Positions 1 to 6,473 of a stretch of DNA of 9,542 nt are shown here, in pieces (the stretch's first letter is position 1; each line of letters opens with the position of its first letter). The stretch is taken from NCBI GenBank assembly GCA_002310035.1, contig DBYC01000066.1:1-9542 (forward strand), written 5' to 3'. Position numbers and translations under genes: made by a program. Under the pieces are notes generated by a model. It ran no database searches, was not told the DNA's origin, and saw nothing but the letters and a program-made list of their open reading frames with translations. This DNA comes from a bacterium UBP6_UBA1196 (GTDB taxonomy: Bacteria > UBP6 > UBA1177).

Positions 1-899
1 GGGCCGATACCGACTTTGACGACGTCTGCGCCTGCTTTGAAAAGCTCTTCGGCCGCTTCCGCGGTTACGATGTTTCCTGCAATTATATCGACATCTGGAT
101 AGAATTTTCTGAAATCTTTGACGACTGTGATGACGTTTTTCGAGTGAGCGTGCGCCGAATCAAGAACAAGTGCGTCAACGCCTGCTTTGACAAGCTCTTC
201 CGCCCGGTCATAACCTGCCGAAGTCGGAGTTACGGCAGCACCTACAAGAAGACGCGAATATTTGTCTTTCGCCGAATTCGGGAACTTTTCCTGATTTTCG
301 ATATCTCTGGTCGTGATGAGACCGACGAGCCCGCCGTTATCGTCAACGACAAGCAGTTTTTCTATTCTGTGGGCGTGCATCAGTGACTTTGCCTCGTCCA
401 TCGGGAAATTTTCCTTGACCGTGACAAGTTTTTTGGTCATCAGATCACCGACTTTCTTTTCCATATTTGTCTCAAAACGGAGATCGCGGTTCGTGATTAT
501 TCCGACAAGTTTCTCGCCTTCGACGACCGGAACGCCTGAGATCCTGTTTGACTGCATGAGATCAAGCGCGTCGGAAATGCTTTCGTTCGGCGTGATCGTG
601 ATGGGATTCGTTATAACGCCGGCTTCGGAACGCTTAACCATCTTGACCTGCTTTGCCTGTTCCTCGATCGTCATGTTTTTGTGGATGACACCCATTCCGC
701 CGTGACGCGCCATGGCGATTGCGGTATCGACTTCGGTGACGGTATCCATTGCCGAACTCAGAAAAGGAGTGTTGAGCACGATGTTTTTTGTGAGTCTTGA
801 CGTTATGTTGACATCCCGCGGCAGAATTTCGGAATAGTGCGGTACGAGCAGAACATCGTCAAAAGTAAGGGCTGTTTCGATTTTGTTCGTGATTTCCAT
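1..899 (-). CDS. guaB: IMP dehydrogenase, N-terminal two thirds (cut by window edge)
   Basis: Inosine-5'-monophosphate dehydrogenase oxidises IMP to XMP with NAD+, the first committed step of GTP synthesis, in the cytoplasm. The minus strand read from the ATG at 899-897 gives 299 full codons. It opens with the family hallmark LTFDDVLLVP (residues 11-20), followed by SSAMDTVTE (48-56) and HGGMGVIHKN (66-75). Two CBS domains follow (about residues 93-205), recognisable from GVPVVEGEKLVGIITNRDL and the parallel KLLVVDDNGGLVGLITTRDI. The barrel then resumes with LDSAHAHS and DIIAGNIVTAEAAEEL, and the frame leaves the window at VKVGIGP. In this family that stretch directly precedes the loop carrying the catalytic cysteine, so the cysteine and C-terminal flap lie outside. 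A GGAG Shine-Dalgarno sequence (complement of 906-909) supports the start. The gene is divergent from the ABC ATPase gene. Identity is essentially certain. Confidence 0.97.
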   Translation of the reverse strand, partial: MEITNKIETALTFDDVLLVPHYSEILPRDVNITSRLTKNIVLNTPFLSSAMDTVTEVDTAIAMARHGGMGVIHKNMTIEEQAKQVKMVKRSEAGVITNPITITPNESISDALDLMQSNRISGVPVVEGEKLVGIITNRDLRFETNMEKKVGDLMTKKLVTVKENFPMDEAKSLMHAHRIEKLLVVDDNGGLVGLITTRDIENQEKFPNSAKDKYSRLLVGAAVTPTSAGYDRAEELVKAGVDALVLDSAHAHSKNVITVVKDFRKFYPDVDIIAGNIVTAEAAEELFKAGADVVKVGIG

Positions 900-935
900 G
901 AATTTCTCCAAAGTTAATTAGCAATCAGTTGCAGT

Positions 936-963
936 ATTTTAATGAGCCGGAAAATGAAGTCAA
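936..963 (-). promoter_or_regulatory. Putative sigma70-type promoter of guaB
   Basis: On the minus strand, TTGACT (963-958) and TAAAAT (941-936) are separated by 16 bases, matching 5 of 6 positions in each bacterial consensus hexamer. The -10 box lies 36 bases upstream of the guaB start codon, giving a leader of roughly 30 bases. No purine riboswitch or recognised operator is visible. Called by eye only. Confidence 0.5.
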
Positions 964-1030
964 GCGAATCAAAAAAGGATTTTTATTTCCCTTTAAGTAT
1001 GCGCTCCCGGCAAAATTTTCCGCTGAACTT

Positions 1031-1058
1031 TTGATATTGTTTGAAAATTGACTATAAT
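1031..1058 (+). promoter_or_regulatory. Putative sigma70-type promoter of the ABC ATPase operon
   Basis: TTGATA (1031-1036) and a perfect TATAAT (1053-1058) are spaced by 16 bases. Transcription would start near 1065, giving a leader of only about 20 bases. This explains why the in-frame TTG at 1058, which overlaps the -10 box, cannot be the translation start. The promoter probably serves the ATPase gene and the tightly packed genes behind it. Confidence 0.6.
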
Positions 1059-1084
1059 TGACGGATTTTTGTTGGAGGAGAAAA

Positions 1085-2182
1085 ATGGCATCTGTTACTT
1101 TTGAAAAAGTCGTCAAAAAATACAACGAGGAGACAACCATTCTCAAAGGGATCGATCTCAAGGTCGAAGACGGCGAATTTCTTGTTCTTGTCGGTCCTTC
1201 AGGCTGCGGAAAATCGACGCTGCTGCGTACTCTCGCCGGTTTGGAGACGATAACTGACGGAAATATCAGGATAGGGGAGAGAATCGTCAACGATGTTGCG
1301 CCGAAAGACCGCGATATCGCTATGGTTTTCCAGAGTTACGCCCTTTATCCCCACATGACGGTGCGCGAAAACATGGCTTTTGCCCTCAAAATGAGAAAAA
1401 TGCCGAAAGCGGAAATCGACAAAAAAGTGGAAGAGGCGGCTGCAATGCTCGATATAACCCACCTTCTCGACAGGCTTCCGAAGCAGATGAGCGGCGGCCA
1501 AAGACAGCGTGTCGCGATGGGACGCGCCATCGTCAGAGATCCGAAAGTTTTCCTTTTCGACGAACCGCTTTCCAACCTTGACGCTTCTCTCAGAACACAG
1601 ATGAGAGTCGAACTCAAAAAGCTTCACGAAAGACTTAAAACTACGATAATCTATGTCACGCACGATCAGGTCGAAGCGATGACGCTTGCAGACAGGATAG
1701 TTGTTCTCAATAAAGGAATTATCCAGCAGGTCGGAACTCCGGCGGAACTTTTTGACACTCCGCAGAATGTCTTTGTCGCCGGATTTATTGGTTCTCCTTC
1801 AATGAATCTGCTTGAACTTGAAGCAAAAAGAGACGGCGGCGACCTTGTTCTGAAAGGTGAAAACATAAAAATCAAAGTTCCGGCGGAAGAGGGTTTCGAT
1901 CCCGAAAAAATCATCGTCGGAGCTCGGCCGCAGGACTTCCTTTTTGATGAAAAAGAGCCTGAAATCACGGGAACTGTTGAAATCGTCGAAGCTCTCGGCA
2001 GAATGTCGCTTATCCATGTCGCCGTTTCAGAAAATGTGAAAATAACGGTCGAAACCGAATCTGAAAGGGCAAGGGGCTTCGACATCGGAAGCAAGATCTC
2101 TCTCTCTTTGAAACATGAAAAACTGCACTTTTTCGACAAGGCGTCTCAGACAAGAATATGTAATAAAATCAAAACTTTATGA
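1085..2182 (+). CDS. ugpC: Sugar ABC transporter ATP-binding protein, MalK/UgpC/MsmX family
   Basis: This is the cytoplasmic ATPase subunit of a carbohydrate (CUT1-type) ABC importer; UgpC is used here as a family label, not a substrate claim. The 365-residue protein has Walker A GPSGCGKST (37-45), Q-loop VFQSYALYPHM (81-91), signature MSGGQRQR (135-142), Walker B VFLFDEP (155-161), D-loop SNLD (163-166) and switch histidine H193. A C-terminal TOBE-like regulatory region (about 240-355) is typical of MalK relatives, where it contacts regulators and helps dimerisation. The ATG at 1085 is chosen over an upstream in-frame TTG because GGAGGAG (1074-1080) sits just before it. No permease or solute-binding gene is visible, so like MsmX it may energise permeases encoded elsewhere. 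The stop overlaps the next gene's start as ATGA, indicating translational coupling. The last eight or so residues extend past the usual family end (HFFD plus a few). Confidence 0.93.
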   Translation: MASVTFEKVVKKYNEETTILKGIDLKVEDGEFLVLVGPSGCGKSTLLRTLAGLETITDGNIRIGERIVNDVAPKDRDIAMVFQSYALYPHMTVRENMAFALKMRKMPKAEIDKKVEEAAAMLDITHLLDRLPKQMSGGQRQRVAMGRAIVRDPKVFLFDEPLSNLDASLRTQMRVELKKLHERLKTTIIYVTHDQVEAMTLADRIVVLNKGIIQQVGTPAELFDTPQNVFVAGFIGSPSMNLLELEAKRDGGDLVLKGENIKIKVPAEEGFDPEKIIVGARPQDFLFDEKEPEITGTVEIVEALGRMSLIHVAVSENVKITVETESERARGFDIGSKISLSLKHEKLHFFDKASQTRICNKIKTL

Positions 2183-3444
2183 AATATAAGGTCCTCCTTG
2201 CCGTTTTTGCAGCGCTTATTGCCGCAGCATCTTATGCCCTATATCAGAAATCATTGATAAAAGAAGTGAATGTTCAGGTGTGGTGGAGCAATGCGGTCGG
2301 AAAAAAATTGCGGGAAACTGTCCATCTGCAGGTCCCTGAAAGCGCTTACGATGATTTTTTCGCCGAAATTCTGGGCGGGGAAACCTGGGAAAATGCAAAA
2401 AAACTCTATCGCAGGCAGGCGGGACTTACAAAATTTATGAACGGTGATGTATTTTCAGTGACGACACTGGGCAACAAGACCGTTTCATATGACCTTCATC
2501 ATTACAAAAACAATTCTACCGGCGAAAAGATCTCGTTTGTCAGAAGCGGTCAGGATTTTGTCAAAAAAAACGAACCGTTGAGCCTTGAGGAAAAAACGAT
2601 GATACGTTTTTACCAGATAAAGGATTCGCTTGCCGGAGACGATCCGCAGTTCTACGAAATTGCGAAAGAAAGGCTCATCTGGGACTGGGGAATCCTGGAC
2701 AAACTGAAACCCGGTGACTCTGTCGCCTTTATGGTAAAAGGGATCTTCGACAATGACATTCTGGTGAAAACCTATGGAATTCTGGGTTTTTCTGTGAAAA
2801 GCGCGAATATAGGCGACTTCACTATGACTGCTTTCCGTGATTATATCTACGGTGATTACTTCGTTTCCGGCCACACGGTCGTTCTTTCTCCGCCGGGAGA
2901 TTTCCGCGCTCCGATAGACAGCGGAAGGATAACAAGTTACTTCGGCACGCGCAAGGATCCTTTTAATAAGCACAAGAAATTTCACAGCGGAGTCGACATT
3001 CTGGCCAAAACCGATACGCCTGTCAGAGCGGCGGAAAGCGGAACCGTCATTTTCGCCGGTGAAAAAGGGGGGTTGGGAAAGGCTGTCGTGATAGACCACG
3101 GCAACGGTCTGCGCACGATTTACGGGCATTTGAACCGATTTCTGACTACAAACGGCAGAAAAGTGACACGCGGCGAAATCATTGCAGGAGCCGGAAGTAC
3201 CGGCCGTTCCACCGCGCCGCACCTGCATTTCACCGTGATGCAGAACGGAAAAACGGTCGATCCTCTGCTTTTTACCTATGAGCGGGTATGGACTGCGCCG
3301 TTCGACATTTCCGGCGAATTCAGGACCCTTTCGGCTTCAAGGACGGTACAGCTCGAAACAGTTATGAAAAACAAGAAGAGCGTTTTCATAAAAAACAACA
3401 TGATGTCATCGTCAACTGGCAAAAAAGCAAAGAAAAAACCTTGA
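2179..3444 (+). CDS. Membrane-anchored M23 (LytM-type) peptidoglycan endopeptidase
   Basis: This 421-residue protein is predicted to cleave peptide cross-links of peptidoglycan in the periplasm. Residues 5-22 form a hydrophobic signal peptide or signal anchor after MKYK. The middle (about 30-235) resembles the N-terminal region of MepM-type peptidases in position and is probably regulatory; I cannot assign a specific domain. The catalytic M23 domain runs from about 245 to 370: RITSYFGTRKDP, then HSGVD with zinc ligands H269 and D273, then YGHL with H317, then PHLHF with H348 and H350. All metal and catalytic residues expected of an active LytM enzyme are present, so it is not a degenerate EnvC-like activator. 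A Lys-rich tail of about 50 residues follows. The ATG lies in a 4-base ATGA overlap with the ATPase gene, implying coupling. The pairing superficially recalls FtsEX-EnvC, but the ATPase is a sugar-importer type, not FtsE. Confidence 0.9.
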   Translation: MKYKVLLAVFAALIAAASYALYQKSLIKEVNVQVWWSNAVGKKLRETVHLQVPESAYDDFFAEILGGETWENAKKLYRRQAGLTKFMNGDVFSVTTLGNKTVSYDLHHYKNNSTGEKISFVRSGQDFVKKNEPLSLEEKTMIRFYQIKDSLAGDDPQFYEIAKERLIWDWGILDKLKPGDSVAFMVKGIFDNDILVKTYGILGFSVKSANIGDFTMTAFRDYIYGDYFVSGHTVVLSPPGDFRAPIDSGRITSYFGTRKDPFNKHKKFHSGVDILAKTDTPVRAAESGTVIFAGEKGGLGKAVVIDHGNGLRTIYGHLNRFLTTNGRKVTRGEIIAGAGSTGRSTAPHLHFTVMQNGKTVDPLLFTYERVWTAPFDISGEFRTLSASRTVQLETVMKNKKSVFIKNNMMSSSTGKKAKKKP

Positions 3445-3464
3445 CAGTTTAAGGCGGCAAAGCA

Positions 3465-4019
3465 ATGAATATATACTTTTTAAAACAGATCTGGAGCAAG
3501 ATCCCGGCGGAAAATCTTTCGGTGGCCTGCTTTTTTCAGGCTGATTCCGATGCTCTGCATGCCCTTTTCAACATAACTGAACCTTCTGTCAGGGCTGAAA
3601 ATTCAGGTTTTAACCGGAATGTCTGGGAAGACAGCTGTGCCGAGCTTTTTTTGTCTTTCGGAAACGGTTTCTATTACAATTTTGAAATAAACTGTATCGG
3701 AGGAATTCTTGCACAATACGGCAAAAACCGTTACGAGAGAGAAAATTTGTCTCCGAAAATACTTAAAACCATTGAAGTTGTTTCGACTTTAGGCAGCCAG
3801 CCTTTCGGAGTTGTCCGTGAAAAGAGAGCTTACCGGTTAAAAGTAACGATCCCGAAAAAAGTCTTTGTTTTCGACGGCTGCAAAATCGATACAATGTCAC
3901 TCATAGGCAACATTTACAAGTGTGCCGACAAATCTCCGACACCGCACTACATGACCCTTTTTGACATAATCAGTGAAAAACCGGACTTCCACAGACCCGA
4001 ATTTTTTAAAAAACTATAA
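3465..4019 (+). CDS. Carbohydrate-binding family 9-like (CBM9/DOMON-like) protein
   Basis: A 184-residue protein matching what I recall of the 'carbohydrate-binding family 9-like' group of small free-standing beta-sandwich proteins. The diagnostic blocks are NITEPSVRA (36-44), NVWEDSCAELFLS (52-64), YYNFEINCIGGILAQYG (70-86), a late SLIGNIYKC block, and the ending PDFHRPEFFKKL, which closely resembles the family's usual C-terminus. No signal peptide or membrane segment is visible, so it is probably cytoplasmic. Its ligand is unknown, and CBM9 kinship suggests sugar binding only by analogy. A purine-rich AAGGCGG (3451-3457) before the ATG is a weak ribosome binding site. The gene lies 20 bases after the M23 peptidase gene and 3 bases before the lipoprotein gene, so it is likely in the same operon. 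It is slightly shorter than relatives I recall, mainly at the N-terminus. Confidence 0.75.
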   Translation: MNIYFLKQIWSKIPAENLSVACFFQADSDALHALFNITEPSVRAENSGFNRNVWEDSCAELFLSFGNGFYYNFEINCIGGILAQYGKNRYERENLSPKILKTIEVVSTLGSQPFGVVREKRAYRLKVTIPKKVFVFDGCKIDTMSLIGNIYKCADKSPTPHYMTLFDIISEKPDFHRPEFFKKL

Positions 4020-4022
4020 TTT

Positions 4023-5567
4023 ATGAAGAAATTGCTGCATTCGTTGATTGTTTTACTGATTTCCGTTTTGTTTTCCTGCTCCTCCTCGCACTCTTCCGCA
4101 GATTCCGACATTTTGCCCGATTCCGATTCAGATGAACTCGAAACTATTGCCGATGACGACACAGATTCAGAAGAAGATTCTGATTTTATTGATGATTCGG
4201 ATGAAAAACCGGATGTCGATTCTGATTCAGATTCCGACGAATGCCAGCCACCTTTAAGCGAAGCTCCGTTCCCTTATTACGATGCAAACGGCAAACCCAC
4301 TTTCTGCCGCCCGAACTGCGACACACCGACAAAAGACGATCCCATCTGCATCGGCAATCTCTGGGATGAGCAGAATGAAAAACTTTGTCATGAACGCCCT
4401 GAATACTCATGTTGTGGTTTTCCATGCACAATGGAAAGTTTTAAGCCTATGACTATTGAGGAACTTGTAGCTTATGATCCGACTGCACGAGATTTTATAA
4501 GTATGCACAAATGCGACCTGCTTATAAATCAGATCAATTGGGTTTTGGATGGTTCAGGCGGAGTAGTCAAGTCATGGAACATGAGCGATGGTAAAATTGG
4601 ATTTTCAATTTATCCATTATTATTAGATTATGAGAAATATCCATCACAAAGAAAATATGTGAGTTATGACATCACGACACGAAAATATTCTTTTATTATA
4701 CCTGCTCGAGGACATGAACAGGCATATTTTAAAGGCAAAAGACTTGGGCTTATTTCTGATAAACGAACAATTGATTTGAACAACGAAAACATTTTTCTTG
4801 CATACATCGGTGATGACGGAAAAGTTGAAATCGTTTATGATAAAAAAGTGAAAAGTGTTTCTTATGAACCAGCTTTGAATGAAAAATGGGCGTTTGTCAA
4901 CCTTGTTGATGCTAATAGCAAAAGAATGCTTTATGCCAAAGTCGGTGAATGGAAGTGGACTTCGCTTGGAAATGGGGTCGCCAATCACACAAGTTTATCA
5001 GAAGATTATTTAGGAATTTATGATGAAGAGAAAAACGGATATATCTGTGATCTTTCAAAGAATCCCAAATCATTTTCAGAGTGTATGAAAATCAACCGCG
5101 AAAATGAAAAAGTTTCAATCATTAGGTTTAATCAAGACAACCCGCAGGAATTTGTTTTCAATCTTAACGGTGTTGGTATAACAAAAGCAAAGATTAAAGA
5201 CGGAAAAATTATAGACTATCAAACAATAATTTCTGATTTTACGCCTGAAACAGAACAAAATGCTTACACACTTTCACCGTATCAACTCAGAGAGAATTTG
5301 CTTCTTTATGTTGAAATAACTTACAAAGACGGTGTCGGATCTGGTGGTAGACTTTGTTATTATAGGTTCGATAAAAACAAGAAATACTGCATGAAAAAGA
5401 TGGAAGACGATCAGACATATTCTGATGGAACAACAATGTTTCCTTATGGTTTTTCGGAACTTGAAGCGCAATGGCTGTTATATCAAAAACTTAACTCAAC
5501 ATCTTTGGTGTTAAGAGACATGGATTGTTATTGTCGAGAAGAAAATATATGTCCTTTTGAGGAATAA
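4023..5567 (+). CDS. Cys-rich surface lipoprotein with acidic Asp/Ser tether; C-terminal domain unknown
   Basis: I do not recognise a named family for the whole 514-residue protein. It begins with a lipoprotein signal peptide: MKK, a hydrophobic core (residues 8-17) and a lipobox LFSC with lipidated C19. Residues 20-73 are almost entirely Ser, Asp and Glu, a flexible acidic tether. A cysteine-rich module follows (C74, C95, C99, C122, C130, C131, C135 among others), probably disulfide-bonded outside the cytoplasm. Residues about 160-514 contain repeated short beta-like units such as KYVSYDITTRKYSFI, FLAYIGDDGKVEIVYD and LGIYDEEKNGYICDL, suggesting a beta-propeller or similar repeat fold (inference), and end with a DCYCREENIC cysteine cluster. 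The first 410 bases resemble the neighbouring genes in GC, but the C-terminal part is far more AT-rich, suggesting a grafted domain. There is no Shine-Dalgarno sequence; the start lies 3 bases after the CBM9-like stop, so translation is probably coupled. Confidence 0.85.
   Translation: MKKLLHSLIVLLISVLFSCSSSHSSADSDILPDSDSDELETIADDDTDSEEDSDFIDDSDEKPDVDSDSDSDECQPPLSEAPFPYYDANGKPTFCRPNCDTPTKDDPICIGNLWDEQNEKLCHERPEYSCCGFPCTMESFKPMTIEELVAYDPTARDFISMHKCDLLINQINWVLDGSGGVVKSWNMSDGKIGFSIYPLLLDYEKYPSQRKYVSYDITTRKYSFIIPARGHEQAYFKGKRLGLISDKRTIDLNNENIFLAYIGDDGKVEIVYDKKVKSVSYEPALNEKWAFVNLVDANSKRMLYAKVGEWKWTSLGNGVANHTSLSEDYLGIYDEEKNGYICDLSKNPKSFSECMKINRENEKVSIIRFNQDNPQEFVFNLNGVGITKAKIKDGKIIDYQTIISDFTPETEQNAYTLSPYQLRENLLLYVEITYKDGVGSGGRLCYYRFDKNKKYCMKKMEDDQTYSDGTTMFPYGFSELEAQWLLYQKLNSTSLVLRDMDCYCREENICPFEE
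4092..4241 (+). repeat. Low-complexity GAT-TCN/GAY-rich tract encoding the Asp/Ser tether
   Basis: Codons 24-73 of the lipoprotein are a degenerate simple-sequence tract built from GAT/GAC (Asp), TCN (Ser) and GAA (Glu). Short runs such as GATTCTGATTCAGATTCC recur (for example near 4217-4237). Such tracts can change length by slippage or recombination, and they give protein spacers of variable reach. It is part of the coding sequence and not an independent element. Confidence 0.6.
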
Positions 5568-5609
5568 TCTTAAAAACGTCGGTTTGAACATCCCTTGTTT
5601 TCAAGTGTT

Positions 5610-6395
5610 TTATTTTGATTCCTCGTCTTCGTCAAAAACCGAAGCTTTTGTTTCGATAAGCCGGTCGTTGCCAAGTGCATTTGAAGGAGAAATAACTTTT
5701 TTGCCGGTCTTTTTCTCAAGTTCCGTTCTTGCATTTTTGGCGATAGTTGCACCGTCAACGGCATTTTGAATGTGGTCTGTGAAGTTCTGGGGATCTCTTG
5801 ATTCTGAAATTTCTTTTGTCGAAAGCTCCGCAAGCATGTTCAGAACAAGTTCCTGATTTGTCATGTTGTCGCGCAGGTTTTCTTTCTTCAACCCTTTGAA
5901 TTCTTTGTATTCTTTGTATTCTTTGGCGGTTTTACCTGCCCATGTCTTGTAAATTATGTCGGTCAGGGTCGCGAACTGGATTCCGTCCTGCAATCCGTGT
6001 TTTTTCCATTCGTCGGTCAGATCTTTGCGGATTTCCATGCTTTTCAGCCGCTGGTTTATCCAGCTTTCGGAATATCCGAGCTGACGGTAGTTGAACAGCG
6101 CGCGGTTGATTGAAATTTCGGGGTCTTTGATTTCGTCAAGCCTCTCTCTTGCGACCTGCGCCATCCAAAGTTTGAAAGGTTCCGCTTTCGGTGACGGGAC
6201 TGACTGAATCAGGCGGAAAAGCTGTTCTGTTGTCATGCAGTCGGTCTTGTAAAATTTACCGTCAGCAGCTTGCATTTTCAGTTGTACGATTTTTTCGTAC
6301 AACTGGCTTCCTTCAGCGATAAGTTTGCGTTTTAAATCACTCCAATAGCGTCTTGGAATCTCGCTGTCAGTCAAAACGGCGATGACATCAACCAC
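5610..6395 (-). CDS. Bro-N family (phage antirepressor-like) protein, N-terminally truncated, possibly a pseudogene
   Basis: The translation matches chromosomal Bro-N/antirepressor-type proteins: VVDVIAVLTDSEIPRRYWSD at the extreme N-terminus, then LYEKIVQLKMQAADGKFYKT, IQSVPSPKAEPFKLWMAQV, RKDLTDEWKKHG, GLKKENLRDNMT and a C-terminal NARTELEKKTGKKVISPSNAL. Bro-N is a DNA-binding domain of viral and prophage regulators; the role of the chromosomal versions is unclear. Full-length relatives, as I recall them, have about 25-30 more residues, with the VVDVI block inside the domain rather than at residue 1. Here a TAG stop (complement of 6396-6398) lies directly before the GTG, and no well-placed ribosome binding site or ATG is present. 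The first strands of Bro-N therefore seem lost. A 9-bp tandem repeat expands a Lys-Glu-Tyr motif (5898-5924). The C-terminus is acidic (DEDEESK). The remaining frame is intact for 261 codons, so decay is recent or a shortened product is still made. Confidence 0.75.
   Translation of the reverse strand: MVDVIAVLTDSEIPRRYWSDLKRKLIAEGSQLYEKIVQLKMQAADGKFYKTDCMTTEQLFRLIQSVPSPKAEPFKLWMAQVARERLDEIKDPEISINRALFNYRQLGYSESWINQRLKSMEIRKDLTDEWKKHGLQDGIQFATLTDIIYKTWAGKTAKEYKEYKEFKGLKKENLRDNMTNQELVLNMLAELSTKEISESRDPQNFTDHIQNAVDGATIAKNARTELEKKTGKKVISPSNALGNDRLIETKASVFDEDEESK
5898..5924. repeat. Three tandem 9-bp units inside the Bro-N gene
   Basis: GAATTCTTT is followed by two exact copies of GTATTCTTT on the plus strand (5898-5906, 5907-5915, 5916-5924). 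On the coding strand they give the repeated tripeptide in KEYKEYKEFKGLK. Each unit is in frame, so gain or loss of a copy would change protein length by three residues without a frameshift. Confidence 0.85.
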
Positions 6396-6433
6396 CTAAT
6401 AATTGCTTATTTTAATTTTATATTATTAAAAAA

Positions 6434-6462
6434 TTGACATTTATATATAATTTTAATACTTT
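6434..6462 (+). promoter_or_regulatory. Possible promoter of the cyclo-ligase/rny/ymdB operon
   Basis: A perfect -35 hexamer TTGACA (6434-6439) lies in an AT-rich tract. The matching -10 is not clean: AATACT at 15 bases spacing or TACTTT at 17 are the best fits. An alternative is the perfect TATAAT at 6446-6451, which lacks a good -35. A promoter here is likely because the upstream gene is divergent, but the exact hexamers are uncertain. Confidence 0.4.
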
Positions 6463-6473
6463 GCCGCCAAGTT

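Larger units (their letters stand above)
900..1084. other. Divergent intergenic region between guaB and the ABC ATPase gene
   Basis: This 185-base spacer contains no supportable gene. It holds two outward-facing promoter candidates (936-963 minus, 1031-1058 plus), each close to its gene. Between them are the short palindrome CAAAATTTTC (1011-1020) and a weak AAAGG/CCTTT inverted repeat (about 974-994) of unknown meaning. No riboswitch-sized structured leader fits, because both predicted transcription starts lie within about 40 bases of their start codons. Confidence 0.6.

Noticed and set aside
974..994. AAAGG/CCTTT inverted repeat with a T-run on the minus strand, resembling a terminator
   Set aside because: It lies upstream of the guaB promoter on the minus strand, with no minus-strand gene known to end there. 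The stem is short and AT-rich.
2485..3228. Long minus-strand open frame (247 codons) opposite the M23 peptidase gene
   Set aside because: No recognisable motifs; the plus-strand frame contains all M23 catalytic motifs. An antisense artefact.
1085..3444. FtsEX-EnvC-like divisome system
   Set aside because: The ATPase has the length and TOBE-like C-terminus of sugar importers, no FtsX-like membrane protein is present, and the M23 domain is catalytically complete.
3451..3462. GGCGGCAAAG (3453-3462) recurs as its complement at 6459-6468
   Set aside because: One copy overlaps the weak ribosome binding region of the CBM9-like gene and the other lies in the AT-rich promoter region. The flanks do not match and a 10-base match of this kind may be chance.
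5584..5616. Possible bidirectional terminator between the lipoprotein and Bro-N genes (CTTG-TTTT-CAAG at 5594-5605 followed by TGTTTTATTTT)
   Set aside because: The stem is only 4 bp with no GC-rich core, and a competing 5-bp TTGAA/TTCAA pairing exists. The T-rich stretch overlaps the Bro-N stop codon. Too weak to annotate as an intrinsic terminator.
6434..6451. TTGACA (6434) paired with TATAAT (6446) as one promoter
   Set aside because: Only 6 bases separate the hexamers, far below the 16-18 needed, so they cannot form one sigma70 promoter together.
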